Source: Albifimbria verrucaria (Eukaryota; Ascomycota; Sordariomycetes; Hypocreales; Stachybotryaceae). Taken from it: a stretch of 64,000 nucleotides of DNA. Positions within the stretch are counted from its first letter, which is position 1. Every line of letters begins with the position of its first letter. Both the position numbers and the translations under genes were made by a program. This document shows, piece by piece, positions 23,947-36,801 of the stretch. Below the pieces are notes generated by a model. It was given only the letters and a program-made list of their open reading frames with translations, was not told the origin of the DNA and did no database searches. Location of the stretch: contig JAHREC010000045.1 of NCBI GenBank assembly GCA_020081605.1, positions 1,984,001-2,048,000 of the forward strand, read 5' to 3'.

Positions 23947-24552
23947 AAGGCGATGGATATAGATAGAGAAATTCGTGATACGCGCAAATCTAGCCAACCA
24001 TGGAGTTACAGGATTGATAATGATATGTTGCTTGTAGGTCTAAAAATAGAGATGTGCAAAGTGTTGCATTGATCAAGTTAACTCTCCCTATATGATGCTA
24101 TAAATCCTTACGTTGATCAAAGCTGATTACACACAGAATCATGATCGTTCTGTGACATTGAAGTACTTTCAGACTCCGAAATGGGGCATAGGTAGGCTAT
24201 GTCATGCTATTTCTCAGACTGAATTGACTAGGCTGCCACTTGATACTACATTCGCAGAGTATAACTACTCCAACCCTTAAATTCACCATTTGATAGCTCT
24301 TGACGATTGCTCCTCTTTATGTATATACATGTGAATCGGGCGGACCTGAACGTACTGTGGCATGGTCGCTTCCTTCGGATTGAAGTTACCATTCTTGAGG
24401 AACATGTCGTCAAAGGCTCTCCTTCTCTCCCAGAAACCCTGATGGCAATGTGGACGAACTGCCTTGATCGCTGGACTATCATCAAATTCGGGGTGTGCTT
24501 TGTAGAAGATTGACGATATTTCTCATTGCAGCGGTCTGTGGCGCTGGGTACT
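23947..24552. other. Intergenic spacer between convergent genes
   Basis: 605 bp between the M20 gene and the minus-strand unknown gene; no feature seen. Confidence 0.4.
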
Positions 24553-26011
24553 TTACGCCATCAGGATTTGGGGACGCTTCGGTTTCGCTGGTAAAACATA
24601 AAAGGAAAGCTTAGGATCTTTGTCGTGGTAAATCGCATGTGCGGCTGTTGTGACATCGGCAGCGTGGAATGAGAAGCTGAAATACCGATTGTTCTCTTTC
24701 AACTTTGATTTTGTGTCTTTAGCACCGCTATCGCCATATCCTTCTTCCAGATCTATGCCCAAGCTAAGCCCAACTCCGGCGGACCCAAAATTTGGTTTCT
24801 CCATGGTGCGAACGGTGGAATGCAGTGTGTTGGACATGTCGTTACCACAAATGATGGCATTCTTGGCTTTGATACGCTTTGGTTCCCCATCGGCCGTCTC
24901 ATTTCCTTCCGCAAATGATGCAGACGTGTAAATTTGTGGAGGAGGAGTGTCCTTTTCAAAGAAATCGGTTCTCTCTTTGTTGTAGCGGTCAATACGCATG
25001 GCAACGAGGTCTATCCCAGCCAGCTGCAACGCCAGGATAAAAGCAACTTCTGGGGATATTGGGCCGATGGAGCCTTCAACTTTAGCCCGGGCCTTTTTTG
25101 GTAGAGGGAACGGCAAGTTCGTGAACCGGAGGCCCCTTTTGTAAAAAGCTGACCACGAATGGTGAAGCGTTTGGATTTGCTTTTAGATTATCTCTCAAGG
25201 CCGAGTTGATTGCATCTTGATTCAATATCAAGACATCGCGTATCGCTTGAGGGAAGAGTTCTTTGCACTTTTGTGTGTCTCTTTCGAAAGCTTTGTCGTC
25301 TTTTTCCTTCCTCTTGAACATTTCAAAGAAGCTTCGCACATAATTCGCATGGTAATTATCCCGCTCCTTGGTGGCTATTCGAAGCGCTTCTTTTCACTTT
25401 CCCCAGCTTTGGGATCTTGGCAGGCTGTCTTTGCCTTGGCAACAGAAGCTTCAAGGCTTGCTTGCTTACCAGCAGTTCCCATCGCACAGGCATATAAGCA
25501 GGCGTATAGCATTCGCAAGCGCCATGCAACCTCTATATAGGTCCAACCTTTACTCTCATCATCCACGTACAACCCAGGAGGCTTGTCTAGGGTCTTTGGA
25601 AAGCCTTGAACGGAGAAAGGTTGTTTTACCAAAGCTTTTCCAGGGCGTTAGCACAGGCTATAGCTTTAACTAGAGGTGAGGGTTCTTTCAAACCTTGATG
25701 CTCAGGATTGGCAAGATCAAAGTGGCTCTTGGCGTCATTTGGAATGATTTCTGAGTAGATATCCTTAAGCAAACCCTCATATCCTTTCGTTTGGAAAATT
25801 GAGAAGGCATTCGCCACACTAGAAGCCTCCCAAGGCTTTTTGACATCCGCGTGATTCATAATTGAGGGCAATAACCAGTTGATTCCTAAAAGTGTATCTG
25901 TGATCTGGCGTTAGATTCAGAAGGAAAATAATCGGAGGCTGTAGTTATCACACCTTCTTATGTAGAAAATCGTAAGCTTACAAGAACGGCTTTCTCATAC
26001 TGGTTCCTCAT
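24553..26011 (-). CDS. Unidentified protein, probably 5'-incomplete (three frame breaks)
   Basis: I do not recognise the family. Minus-strand exons are 26011-25982 and 25904-24553, joined by a 77-nt GT..AG intron in phase 0. The provisional start gives MRNQYEKAVL, but the same frame stays open further upstream to about 26071, so the real N-terminus may be lost. The protein is rich in charged helices (MFKRKEKDDKAFERD), mentions no transmembrane segment and ends PAKPKRPQILMA. Frame changes: CC at 25629-25630, 25382-25383 and the T6 run 25094-25099. The last one is the only clear case needing a gained base (or loss of two). With these the model closes. Upstream (26050-26280) there is no continuation in frame, which suggests a truncated gene. 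Confidence 0.5.
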
Positions 26012-28385
26012 GTTCAAGGTCTCCCGGGTCGTTTGCGCCGGATCTAGACATGACGGGTACCCTGTTCACGCCTGAATAGTATGCCTGGATGGCTGAAAAC
26101 TCTCTGATTGGAAATAAGCAGTCTTAGCAACGTTCCAGACCATATTGAAAGAGAGCCCTTATGGCCTAGAACTAGGCTGAGACAGTCAAGCGAAGTTCTA
26201 AAATGCTCTATAACCAATGGTAAATAATGAGACAGCATTAGTGCCCTGGAGTGGCACCAATACAATGGTGGGGAGCCCAAAACAGGAATCTCAGCTTCTC
26301 TCTATCCATGCTGATATTGGTCCAATCCAGCGCTAGTTTCCAGAATGGGATGATAGTCGGGTGCTACCGCCTGCGCCGACGCTGAGCTTGCCATGTTTCA
26401 AGGACCCCGTCACATTTGGAAGAAGGGCAAGTAGGCTGTGATTGGAGGCTTATTGCCCTGCAAGGTAGAATACTTCGTGATTCACGTGGCATGCGGGTCC
26501 CTTCTTGCAGCTCACCATGCGCCTGAAGAACCCGTTTTTCATACCCAGAAGGGGCGCTGACCAGATTCGTTCAATGTCTGGGCAGTACACATGATTCCTC
26601 TACCAGACATCATATCAACCACACAAAACCAAAATAACCCTTTCTTGTACAGTCTGATTGAGGAAGCTACAGTTATGAAGGCCTAACCGGCAGAGTGGTT
26701 GGATGAAAGATGATTTATTAAGCAAAGTCCTCCAGCCTTACTTGCATGGCATTGTTTCAACTTTCAACAGGTCTTACAGTCCCTGGTAAGAGATCGCTGA
26801 TGCATAGGAATACTAGTAAGTGCCAACTACCTTTACTCATGAACTGGGGAAATAAGCTGAATTGAAGATAGAGTGTGGACTCATAAGCGGGCTCAGTGCA
26901 AATGTCAGATGTTTAATGTCTTATTTAAATACTCTTTTAGAGCCAATTACTCTGTCTCTTACTTGTAGAGAGATCCTGTGCCAACTTTGCAACATATTCG
27001 TGGTTTCTTGTGCGCTATAGCTTCCTGTACGAAATGGAAACACTCACGGAAATTTGTTCTCAGGCATATGAGGATTGACACCTGCAAAGGCATAGTGGTG
27101 CGATTGATACTTGGGCATGAGATAGATGTCGCCATAGCTTTGAAAGAAATATCATGTTAGGAACGAAGGGAAAATAATCTTTGCATCCAGAATCCACGCA
27201 ACGCTCTTCGAATATTTGACTTCTTTGATTAGGAGATTTGCGACGGCCTCATCGAAAAGATAGGGGCTTTGGCCTGCATAACTTGCTGTTGGGCATTAAA
27301 AATATTCAAGTTGGCTCAACACGAATTTTCATGTTCACTAAATACTGGTCGGAATTTGAAAATAAGAAAAGCTCTGTCTGTAGCAGAGCTCGTATGACCC
27401 AGACATTTCGCATAATTCAATAGGTTCTGGATCAAGGTAAGGTGTGCAACAATTTTAGAAATCACGAATCAAATGTCACCAAGGCCAGTGTGGTATGTGA
27501 ATTAAGAATTCATTTTTGTTGTAGCTATTAGCTTTACTATTCATCATGAAAGATCAAGATTCGTCGGCTATGTTTGTGCCACAATCAAATACTGCTATCG
27601 CCGAGGGTGCGATTTTGTTGCAAGCTCTGACCTTCATCACAGCCCAATGGTTCATGATTAATGGTTAGACATTGTGACAATTAACCTTGCATGGATGACA
27701 GACTCCCCAAAGTGAGGATGACCAGGAGCTGGGCAACTGTGATGAGGGCACACGCAGCACTTTTTCCCAGGTGTTTTCTTTCCAATTTCTTTCTTAGGGG
27801 GCCTGATTTGCCTGGGCTTGGGTAGGTCCCAGTGATGATCACGAGATCTGTATAGTTGGTCATCGTGATCTGGTTTTTACCACGGCAGTTGAAAACTTCG
27901 TAAAGTAGCTTTGCCTGTAATGAAGAGAGAGTTATGCGGGCGAACTGGTAGGATCTGGACCTACTGTGCGGTAGGTAGGTATGCCTATTTTAGATTGTTT
28001 TGAGTTGACATTCCTATGTAGAAAGGAAGAAAATAGTGACAAGTATTTTTATACATTATTTGAGGTGGAGATTCACATAACCATTCCCAGAACAATATCT
28101 ATCCAACGAATAAAAACACTTGTCACAAACAACAACTTGGGCAGTAGCACAATCCTTGTCCAGTACGTACAAGCTGAACATTTAAAAACATACATCAGTG
28201 GTCATGACCAGTATTTCTCAGCAATTGGAAGCTATCTTCATCAGATAACAAGCAGCCCGGCATGTATTCAAGGTGGTCCGATATCCCACGGTCGCTTTGA
28301 CCCAGGTTGAAGGTAAACAGTGGAACGCTCATATGTAATTGCAAAACTTCTCTTTTATGTCTATAGAACTCTACCCATGTGAAAT
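26012..28385. other. Long intergenic, AT-rich (2.4 kb)
   Basis: No gene is supported. All open frames are short and motif-free and the base composition is low in GC, especially 26900-27600. It could hide decayed sequence, but I see no repeats or motifs. Confidence 0.4.
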
Positions 28386-31355
28386 CTAATACTTTCCAGT
28401 GACTTCTACCTGAGGCAGGCCCTTTGTCGGCCTGTACACATCCCAGTTATCTGCGTTCTTGGGATTTCCAAATGGCTTCAGCACCGCAAAACGGAAAGTG
28501 TAATGGCCCGGCTCAATCTGGCTACCGTTGCCAAGCTTTCCAAACCACCAGTGTTGAGAGGCAGTGAGAGCCGTGTTGCGGACAACATTCGTAATAGGGT
28601 ATGTGAAGGTCTCATTGGCGTCATAGAAAGATGGGTCAAAAGTACGGACAGAGCCGGAACCAACCCACGAAGCAGCCGAGCCAATGTAACCATTCTGTCC
28701 GGGGACAGGTGGGTAGACCCAAGAGCGCTCAGAAAAGCCGGCTTCGTAAATGTCGTATCGAACCTCGGTTGAGCCCCAGATCAACTTGAGGAAGATCTTG
28801 GGAAGTCCTGAGCAGCAAGAGAAAGATCGAAGGAGTAACTAAGCAGTAATTAGAAAATGCCCAAAGTGGTCTTTTTAAGAAAAAATTACTTACGTCGACT
28901 TGGATCCGAAAGGAGTCTCACTAGGTCCAGAGACGGAGTAGGGGTAGTTTGTCTCAACCACGGAGCCAAGCTCGTTGCGGAGGTCGGCACCAACACCTGC
29001 TTCAGTTAGCTTATGTGATATATTCTTCCAAGGGTGTACTTACCGAGATAGGGAACAGAAAGCTGCTCTCCATTGCTGCCAGTTACAACAACCTTGCCAC
29101 TGTACAATGGCAAGGCAGAAGCGTTCCAGCCAAGGTTATCAGGGTTCTGGAAGCCAACGGTAACCTTCTTGCTGGCACCGGGCTTCAATGTGAACTCGGT
29201 AGGAAGGTTGACCTTGGGAATGTACTCCTTGCGGCTCAGTTGAGAGTAAGTAGCGAGCCTCTTGGTTTGCAGACCGCTCTGCCATCTAAGAGTGTCCACA
29301 CCAGCGGCGGCCTGCTGAGAGAACTTGTAGGTGACATCCTTCTTGCCTTCGTTCTTGATCGTCACGTCGTGGTAGCGGTTGAAGTAGCGGGTATCGTTGA
29401 GGGCAAACTTATTGAACTCAAGCTGAGTGTCATATTCAAGCACCTTCCAGGCATCAATGAGACCATTGCCGACCTGACCGACGCTGGCACTGTAATCATA
29501 GTTGGCACCAACAGAGTCAGTCCATGGGAGAGGAGTACCAGACGAGATGATTCGGCGGGAAAGAGCACGGGCGAAGCCCTTGCCCTGAACATCGCGTCCA
29601 CCATGGGCACTAATGTAGAGAGCAGCAACACCAGCAACGTAGGGGCAAGCCATGGAGGTTCCGCTGATAGTGTTGTATCCACCCTCAATCCAGGTGCTGA
29701 AAATGTTACCACCGGGAGCGGCGATGTCAGGCTTAACCTCCAAGTTGTACAAGGTGGCCCAGGAAGTGAAAGCGTTGGGACGACCACCAGCAGGGTAGGG
29801 AAGACCAATAGGAACCTCCTGGTTTACAGAGAAGTCCACAGTGACCTTCTGACCAGCCTTGAGGGCCGCAATAAAGGCCTTGCCGGTGTCGGCAGGGATG
29901 GAGGCAATCAGACTGTTGGGGTTGGCAGTCGATGGGGTGGTAAGAGGGCGGTCATCGTTGTAAATGAGGATGAACTCGGCACCCAGGGCTGCCAGGTTCT
30001 CTTGCTTTGTCTGGAAAGTGCAGGTTCCGCGACGGACAATAGGAACAGTACCGGTCAGGTTGCGCGTGCCAGCAGGGTAGGGCTCGCAGCCATCAGCGGC
30101 AGCAGTGGGATCAAGCGACAAGGATACCACTGGCCAGTCCTTGATGGTAGGAGGAAGTTCTCTGAAGCGGGCAAGTAACCGGCCTGGCTGACCTCATCAT
30201 CGATAGCAGTCCTGAAGGCACGAGCAGGGAAGAACTCAGTCTCGACTGGAAGCAACTGCAATAACGTTCTTGCCAGACGAGCCGCTGCTGCCGTAGAATG
30301 GACCGTTGTCACCAGAGTTTCCGGCGCTGATGGTAACAACAACACCCTCATCCACAAGACGAGAGGCAACCTCGGCCCAGGCATTGTTCGAGAAGCCGTT
30401 AGCACCGCCGATGGAGGCAGTGATGATGTCGACGCCATCCTCATAAGCAGCGAGGAACGACTCGATCAAGGTGGCAGTGTCGGTTCCTCCAGCCGAGCTG
30501 AACACCTTGTAGGCGTAGAGAGTAGCCTCGGGAGCGACGCCAGTCCATCCGTCAAGCTTGCCAGCAATGATACCGCTGACATGAGTACCGTGACCTTGCT
30601 GGTCGCGAGGGTCCGTGTCAGGCTCCTTATCGCCGATATCGGGCCAGTCTGATGTGGTATATTAGCACCAATTCGTCATTAATTGGACGTGTTGTTATCT
30701 TACAGCCATCACCGACGAAATCATGTCCTCCGGCAACCTTGAAGCCAGCGCCAAAACCTCCGCCAAGCTGGTCAATGTTAGCGACAACGGGCACGGACAA
30801 GTCACGGATCTAGTTAACTTACAGCTTTGTGGTCGTACCAAATACCAGTGTCAACGACACCCACCTTGACACCCTTGCCAAAAATACCCTGAGCATGAAG
30901 CTTGCTAACTCCGGTGGCATTGTGGGTGGTGTAATTGGGTGCGTCGGCGAGGGTGACAGCCTTCTCGTCGAAGGTAGGCAGCAGATGCACCTCCTCATTG
31001 GTCCAAACGCGGACAACTTCTGGCAGCTGGATCAGGTCATCCTCGGTGTAGCTGTCGGTCTCAATGCTAGCACCATGGAAAACCTTGCTGTCAAAGGTCT
31101 TGACCACGGTGATTCCATCCTGGCTTTCGACATTTTGGCGACGACGTCTCGAAGTTCCCTATGCCACGGTGTCAGGCTGGGGAGTCACAGCGCAATTGAG
31201 TTCAGATAATTACATACAGGACGATACTCAATGATGAAGCTCTTGGCAACGCGGACAACAGAGTTGTCGGCAGGGACAGAGTCCTGGCGTTCAATGGCGG
31301 CGGCGCTCACACCGCCGAGCAGAGCCAAGCTCGAGGCAACGATGGAGAAACGCAT
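28386..31355 (-). CDS. Secreted subtilisin-like serine protease (S8A, large PA-domain type; three frame breaks)
   Basis: Extracellular endopeptidase. Exons on the minus strand: 31355-31218, 31158-30823, 30767-30704, 30648-29044, 28996-28894, 28838-28386. All introns are 47-59 nt apart from one near 55. Signal peptide MRFSIVASSLALLGGVSA, then an inhibitor-like propeptide. The catalytic triad is complete: Asp in VGVVDTGIWYDH, His in QGHGTHVSG, Ser in SGTSMACPYVAG. A protease-associated insert lies between His and Ser (about nt 29850-30130) and an Fn3-like C-terminal domain follows (TLKPGASKKVTVGF). This layout is that of bacterial-type class I fungal subtilases, the group that includes Pr1C of insect-pathogenic fungi. 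Breaks: near 30245-30249 (one extra or two missing), about 30150, and 28800-28802. With them the frame runs to the stop at 28386. Confidence 0.9.
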
Positions 31356-33911
31356 CTTGACAAAGGCCGATACCTAGCTGAAGGTAACAAGGACCACGGG
31401 CGGAAAGATTGAGGAGTCCTAAAGACCTGAGACCTGCCTCATCATTCAACGTTCCCAAGCAGATTATATAGGTCCCATGGGTAGCCTCGGTCTAGCCTCT
31501 CGTACGCATGGCTGTTTTCCGGGCCGGCCACAAGTTCCACCATGATTGCAACGCTGTCCTAGATGCATTGCGCTGGCCTGCTTACCTTCTCCGTCGGCCA
31601 ATCCTGCCCCATGGACCAGCGAACCATAGTTCGCATCCTCCGGTGAAGACGCGATATGGCAGCCTCCAAGATGTAACAGGAAGCTCGTTTAGCACAGTGA
31701 GCCATGACCACGCCTGGGCCTTTTGCACTAGCCCACGCGCGTTGGGGTCTTTGCTCTCGCCAAGCGGCTGTTGACCTTCCCAAATTAACCAAGATTACAA
31801 AAGAGCCCCAGTGATGGCGCGGGGCAACCTGCATATAACGACAGAGGGTCTCGACTGGTCTAGTAGTATTGAGTCGTAGCGGCGAATGATAGTGCTGGAC
31901 TCTGGGACGGAAAAGAGACCTGTCATGCAGGCTGTCCGCAATGCAACATCAATAGTGTAGAGGCAAAATGCGCGGGATTACTGTTCCCTGTCCAATGTAC
32001 CATTCGAGCTCGATGATGTGCTCCGTTCCTGGGATCGGGCAATTTTAGCTCAAGTTTCCTGATCGATTTGCACAGGGGAGAGAGATAACACGGAACAAGG
32101 ATCCATTCTTGCGGGCAGTGCTCGGAAGTGGCCGAACATCGATTGATGCACAAATGTTTCTCGTTTTGTCCTCGTGCAGTGTTTTGGTAAACACAATAAA
32201 CAAAACTGGGGAACAATATTCTAAACAAATAAATGGGTCATTGGTCCTTGGCGTTTTCTGTGTTGATGCTTTTTCTTCATCTAGCAGCGGAATGTCCACG
32301 CCTCCTTCAGAAAGTCTATGGATTACGATATTAAGTGATCATATTCACAATTGACCCTCACGGATGGATGCCTTTGTTGACACCACTGTTTCTCCGATTT
32401 CTAGTTTCCACGTTCTTTTCTATTTTGCTTTCCTATTCAATATTTAGCATCGTTTCGCTTCATTTATTTCTTTTCGTTTAGTGCCTATCTCTCCTCGGAT
32501 CACCCTTTTTCTGCCATTCCTCTAGTTTGAGAACTTGACTGTTCGCTACCGGCACCGTTACTTCAATTCTATTGACCGAGCTGAATTTGTGTGAACAGCG
32601 TGTCCATACCTAGCCTAGAATCCCGCCTTGTGACCTTTATCAGCCTATTGTGATGATCTCACAATCCGTCTTCGCAAGAGTCGCAGTGAACATGATGTTA
32701 GATGAACTTCTTGAATCCATAAAATGTTTTATCACTGGCTGTCTTGACGTGATTTTAGATGCAGTGAAAGCAGAGAGCGGCTGCAGGATTGTTGATCGAA
32801 ACCTAGCAGGCGCCGATCGGGTAATCATAACGCTGGATCTGGGTCTTTCTGTCAGGTATAGTTCGGGAAATTTTCTCAAGGCTACCCAAAACCTGAACTT
32901 TGCTACCACTTCCATTACCATGGTGACTTGAATTAGAATGTCGTTAGGACTCTGTAGGAAGAGATGCCGAAGTTGTGAGATATGAATTACTGCAAGATTC
33001 ACAGTCTTGTATGAGGAAGCTTGGCTTGCTTTATTTTCATACCTTGAAATCAAGTATGTGGGTGAATTATAAGTCTTTGGATCATACCCTATTTGGATAA
33101 TGACCAACTACTTCACGAGCCGTGGATGGTGTTTGTTTTTACTGGACAGGACTTAAGTAAACTATCGATAAAGATTGACTAAATTGAACTTCAACAGAGG
33201 CGTTATACTAAACTCGAATTTTCCTATGACTCAATTCGGGCCGACCAAGATTTACAATATCACACTGTCGTGAGCTTCCCGCATTCTCCGGTACAAATGC
33301 ATAACCAATTCCACGTCTTCTTAATCCATCAGAGGATACTCTCGAGCACCTGAGATAGCTGGATAGTTGAAGGAGTCCTGCTTGCTTTGGTATCTGGAAA
33401 AACTTGTACGTTATAAATTAGAAATTATGATCCTGTCAAAACATGTACAGCAATCCATAAGCTTTTTATTTTTAAAGTCTAGCTTATCATCTCTTACCCA
33501 ACCCATGATTACTATTATCGGTCAAACAAGCAACTCTGCTAAGAGCTAGTAAATCAAGGCGTTGCTACAAACATTCTGAGCTTCATGGGGTACCTAGGAT
33601 CTGATTAAGTGAGACATCAATTATAGCCATCCCTTATAAGCCTTGCAATACGGCCGCTCCAGTTTTAGTCATTATCTACACTTACCCTTTAGTATTTAGG
33701 TACCAAGGTGCAATCTGAAATTACAATAGTGTGACTATACGCCAAGACTGCGCTACTTAGCTCAACCAATGCGAAGAGGCTATTAATCTGGATACAGGCC
33801 CTCAAGTGGCTCCCTCCCTTGACCGCCCATACAGAAATTGGTCACGTCTCACAACTCAAGTCAATTCCTTCCATTATCTGAATTGAATGTTGATCAGCCA
33901 TTCAAACAAGC
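31356..33911. other. Long intergenic (2.6 kb)
   Basis: The left end is the subtilisin promoter; the right end precedes the F-box-like gene. An open frame pair at 32640-33107 on both strands has no motif. Nothing else is supported. Confidence 0.4.
31463..31470 (-). promoter_or_regulatory. TATA box candidate of the subtilisin
   Basis: TATATAAT on the minus strand about 108 nt upstream of the subtilisin ATG (31355). Assigned by motif and distance. Confidence 0.4.
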
Positions 33912-35605
33912 ATGTCAGGTGACTATGAAGTTTACTGCGCTATCTGTGGTGGTCCTTTGAGGGTGCCAAGCTGGGACCCTGCGTCTCCCTACGGAAGCAG
34001 GTATGAACTGGAATTACTTGCGAGCCCTGAGGATTTGAAGCTGGCATGGTTATCTGATATTCAGGTGATTGGCGAGATGCCACAAAAGAGAGGGGTCTCG
34101 CTTCGGGACCGTGGGGGTAAGTTGCTTTGACAGTAGCCTACTCTATGCTGCAAATTGACATCATCTTGACAGAGTTTGGATGTCCGCAGCTTCAACTGAG
34201 CAAGGATGGAATATATTCTACTTATCACAAAACGAATTGGCACGAAATACCGATCCTGTATTGTCAAGGTTTCTAGTGCTTTCAGATTCTGTATCCGCGT
34301 AAGCCAATTCAATCCTCTGTGTCTGAAAACAACTTACACCTTCTAGCTATGAGGGAACTCAAACAATCCTTGGTCTGCACCGTTCCACTCTTGCTGCCGC
34401 GAGCTATTTTGCAGATACTTGGGTTTACCAATGTCAAAGCTCAATAAAGAGGTCTTCTTTCATATACTGAAAGTCAAGGCACCAACTTCTCGGTATGGAA
34501 ACAGCCTTAACATCGACTACGGCAACATAGGGGATTCAATGCGATCCTCTTGGGCTTTCGGAGATGAATACTTTGTTTTTAATCCAACCGAGGTGCATGG
34601 ATTACAGGAAATCAATAATAGTCTACCTGCATTCGATATGGATAAGACTAGAAGAGTATATCGTATGGATGGTGACCCTTTGCTCGTCTTTCTTCAGAAC
34701 TCCTACTCATAATCACGTCATACATGCGGAAGATTACAACCATTACCAAGATTTGAAAAGCATCGCCTGCCTTTGCTAATCTGGAATTAAGAAATGGCTG
34801 GTGGAAACAGCGCATTCATACGGATATGCCTTGGCTATGGGATCTACCCAGCCAGCCTACATATGAAATTGACTGGAAAAAGGCTTATCATCGATTTTAC
34901 TGGGGCAGTAAACCCTTGACTCGGAAAACTACAAGAATTCATGGTTTGTGCAATCGTCGGAGAATCTGGGAACAAATGTGCCCAGAGTTTGCTCAGCCTT
35001 ACTTGAAGGAAGAAGCTCGATACACCAAACTCGGTTTCATTGGATCTCCAGTTCTCAACGGAATATACGCGCGAATGTCTTCTGAATTTTCTACCATGGA
35101 TGGATGCGATGTGGGAGTTGTGAGGACAATGGAGCCGTTGCTAAATCGCTTTTCGAATCTGCCCAATGCTGAACCTTCATTGCTTATGCAGTGGACTGAA
35201 GAAGGATATTTGGCGGATGTGCAGGTCTTGCAGAACTCCGACGAGAACGACATCCCGACTCGTGACTTGGACGTTGAGGTAAGCGAGACTCAGAAGATTG
35301 TTATTCCCAGGCATGATTGGTTGAGAGGATTTATTGTAACGACTCGGGAAGCGGAAGTCGAGACTGAATGCTTCTGCTGGTCAACAGACCAGGTTGTCGG
35401 GTTCACCATACTCTTCGCGAAAAGCCCTCCGATTTCGTTGGGCTCTGAAGATGGACAAGAACACCAATTGCTAGTACAGAATGGCTATTTCATCGTCGGT
35501 TTAGAAGTACAGCGTATTTCAGAAGGAGCTGTATGTCGGATTGGCCTGTTTGAACAACCATTGCACCGTTCAAATGGTTGCGTTCGGGTATCGAATCTTC
35601 CATAA
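33912..35605 (+). CDS. F-box-like protein (five frame breaks)
   Basis: Probable substrate adaptor of an SCF-type ubiquitin ligase. Exons are 33912-34116, 34173-34298 and 34347-35605. The N-terminus carries paired cysteines (YCAICGGPL) typical of a large group of fungal F-box proteins. The F-box-like segment (DPFARLSSELLLIITSYM in the appropriate frames) is at about nt 34674-34730. Downstream is NGWWKQRIHTDMPWLWDLP, the usual follow-on of this family, then about 260 unbroken residues. Breaks are near 34225, 34353, 34676, 34728 and 34755. Counting one base at the first four and two at the last, the exon sums are whole codons to the TAA at 35603. Target proteins cannot be inferred. Confidence 0.65.
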
Positions 35606-36105
35606 GACAAGTATACGAGATATAACTCAGACCAAGACTAGCAACTAAATGAAATCGCTCTTTCACCCTTTTCTGCCTCGTGTCTCCGCAGACGCTAGGC
35701 TGTTGCTCAACCTTGTTCTTTCACCGTCCTGGTATAGCTTCAAAAAATACACGCGAATTAATTAAACATTGAGGGGCTCAAATCAACGGCAGGCAACGGC
35801 AGACAGGGCATCCCCGGCTTTCACACTTATCACGGACGCAATTTAAGGTCTAGGCCCTGCCGTCATGTTCAGCTGAGATACCATTCCAAGGGCTTCGCCC
35901 CACTGGGCTGACTCTAAATTCGTTGTTGCATTGTCGTCTTACCCCACGATGATTAAGTAGAGAAGCAAAAATGAATCATGTTGGTGAGCCTATATAAGCA
36001 CTACATGTGCCCAAGCACCGTGGAATGGTATGAAGTAGATTCTAAGGCCTCCAGCTATTTATCCGCTTCCATTTTCAACTACGCTACCCAACCTCTTCTC
36101 TTGCA
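35606..36105. other. Intergenic and promoter of the small secreted protein
   Basis: 500 bp. Contains a TATA candidate at 35991-35998 and nothing else recognisable. Confidence 0.4.
35991..35998 (+). promoter_or_regulatory. TATA box candidate of the small secreted protein
   Basis: TATATAAG 108 nt upstream of the ATG at 36106. Confidence 0.45.
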
Positions 36106-36658
36106 ATGAAGCTAATCACTCTCGCCGCTGCCCTCGCTCTTCTCAGCGATGTCACTGAAGCAACACAATGCAAGAAGGTTACAAACAGTCTATGGCTTTG
36201 CGGTAAACTCGAACTCGATAACATTGCCAAATAAGACAATATACTAATATCCTCTCAGGTCGCATCCTGAATCTTAGCCCCTGGACTCTCCAGTACACCA
36301 CCAACCCAAGCTTGTCAAAGGTTCTCGCCCTCATCGTTGCATCTTCAGAAAATTTGAGGGTCAAAAGTATGCATATTTCCCATGCTCTGTATCCAGATCG
36401 TTTGAATAATATTAACTTTTCGTGTGTAGCAACGTCCTTACATGGTGCACGCAGCAAAGCTTGGCTGGAGACAAGGCAGCGGGCTGTGGTCGATGCAAAA
36501 CACAGGGCGTAGACGTCGATGGCTTTACCTACAACGCTCGCGATTTTATCTACAATGGAAAGGATTATACGAAGGGTGTGTGGGTTCAGTTTGATTCAGC
36601 TACCACGGTTACCTGTTACAACAGCCAAGGACGACCCAATTGTATTGGTACGGTTTAG
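36106..36658 (+). CDS. Small secreted protein, hypothetical (frame break)
   Basis: About 145 residues. Exons are 36106-36202, 36259-36366 and 36430-36658. Signal peptide MKLITLAAALALLSDVTEA is clear. The mature protein has seven cysteines: two near the N-terminus (TQCKK, LWLCG) and five in exon 3 (TWCTQQ, AGCGRCK, TVTCYNS, PNCIG). A Tyr/Asp-rich stretch (FIYNGKDYTKGVWVQF) lies in exon 3. Summed exon lengths are one base short of keeping exon 3 in its long open frame; the TTT run near 36353-36356 is the most likely site. I recognise no family; the profile is that of a fungal effector-like or surface protein. Confidence 0.55.
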
Positions 36659-36801
36659 GCTAAAATGATAGATGCTGGGAATGACTTTATGAGAGATTTG
36701 ACCAACTCAAGTGTTTTTAGATTTAGCTTTATGGAAAATTATTGACTGTTAGTTGTAATGTGTTCGCTAAAGACTCTCGTGCATTCACAACTCCAACCGA
36801 T

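Noticed and set aside
28949..30178. 409-codon open frame on the plus strand
   Set aside because: It lies antisense to exon 4 of the subtilisin, whose triad motifs are on the minus strand; the plus frame is low-complexity and motif-free.
32640..33107. Overlapping open frames on both strands
   Set aside because: Neither carries a recognisable motif or start context.
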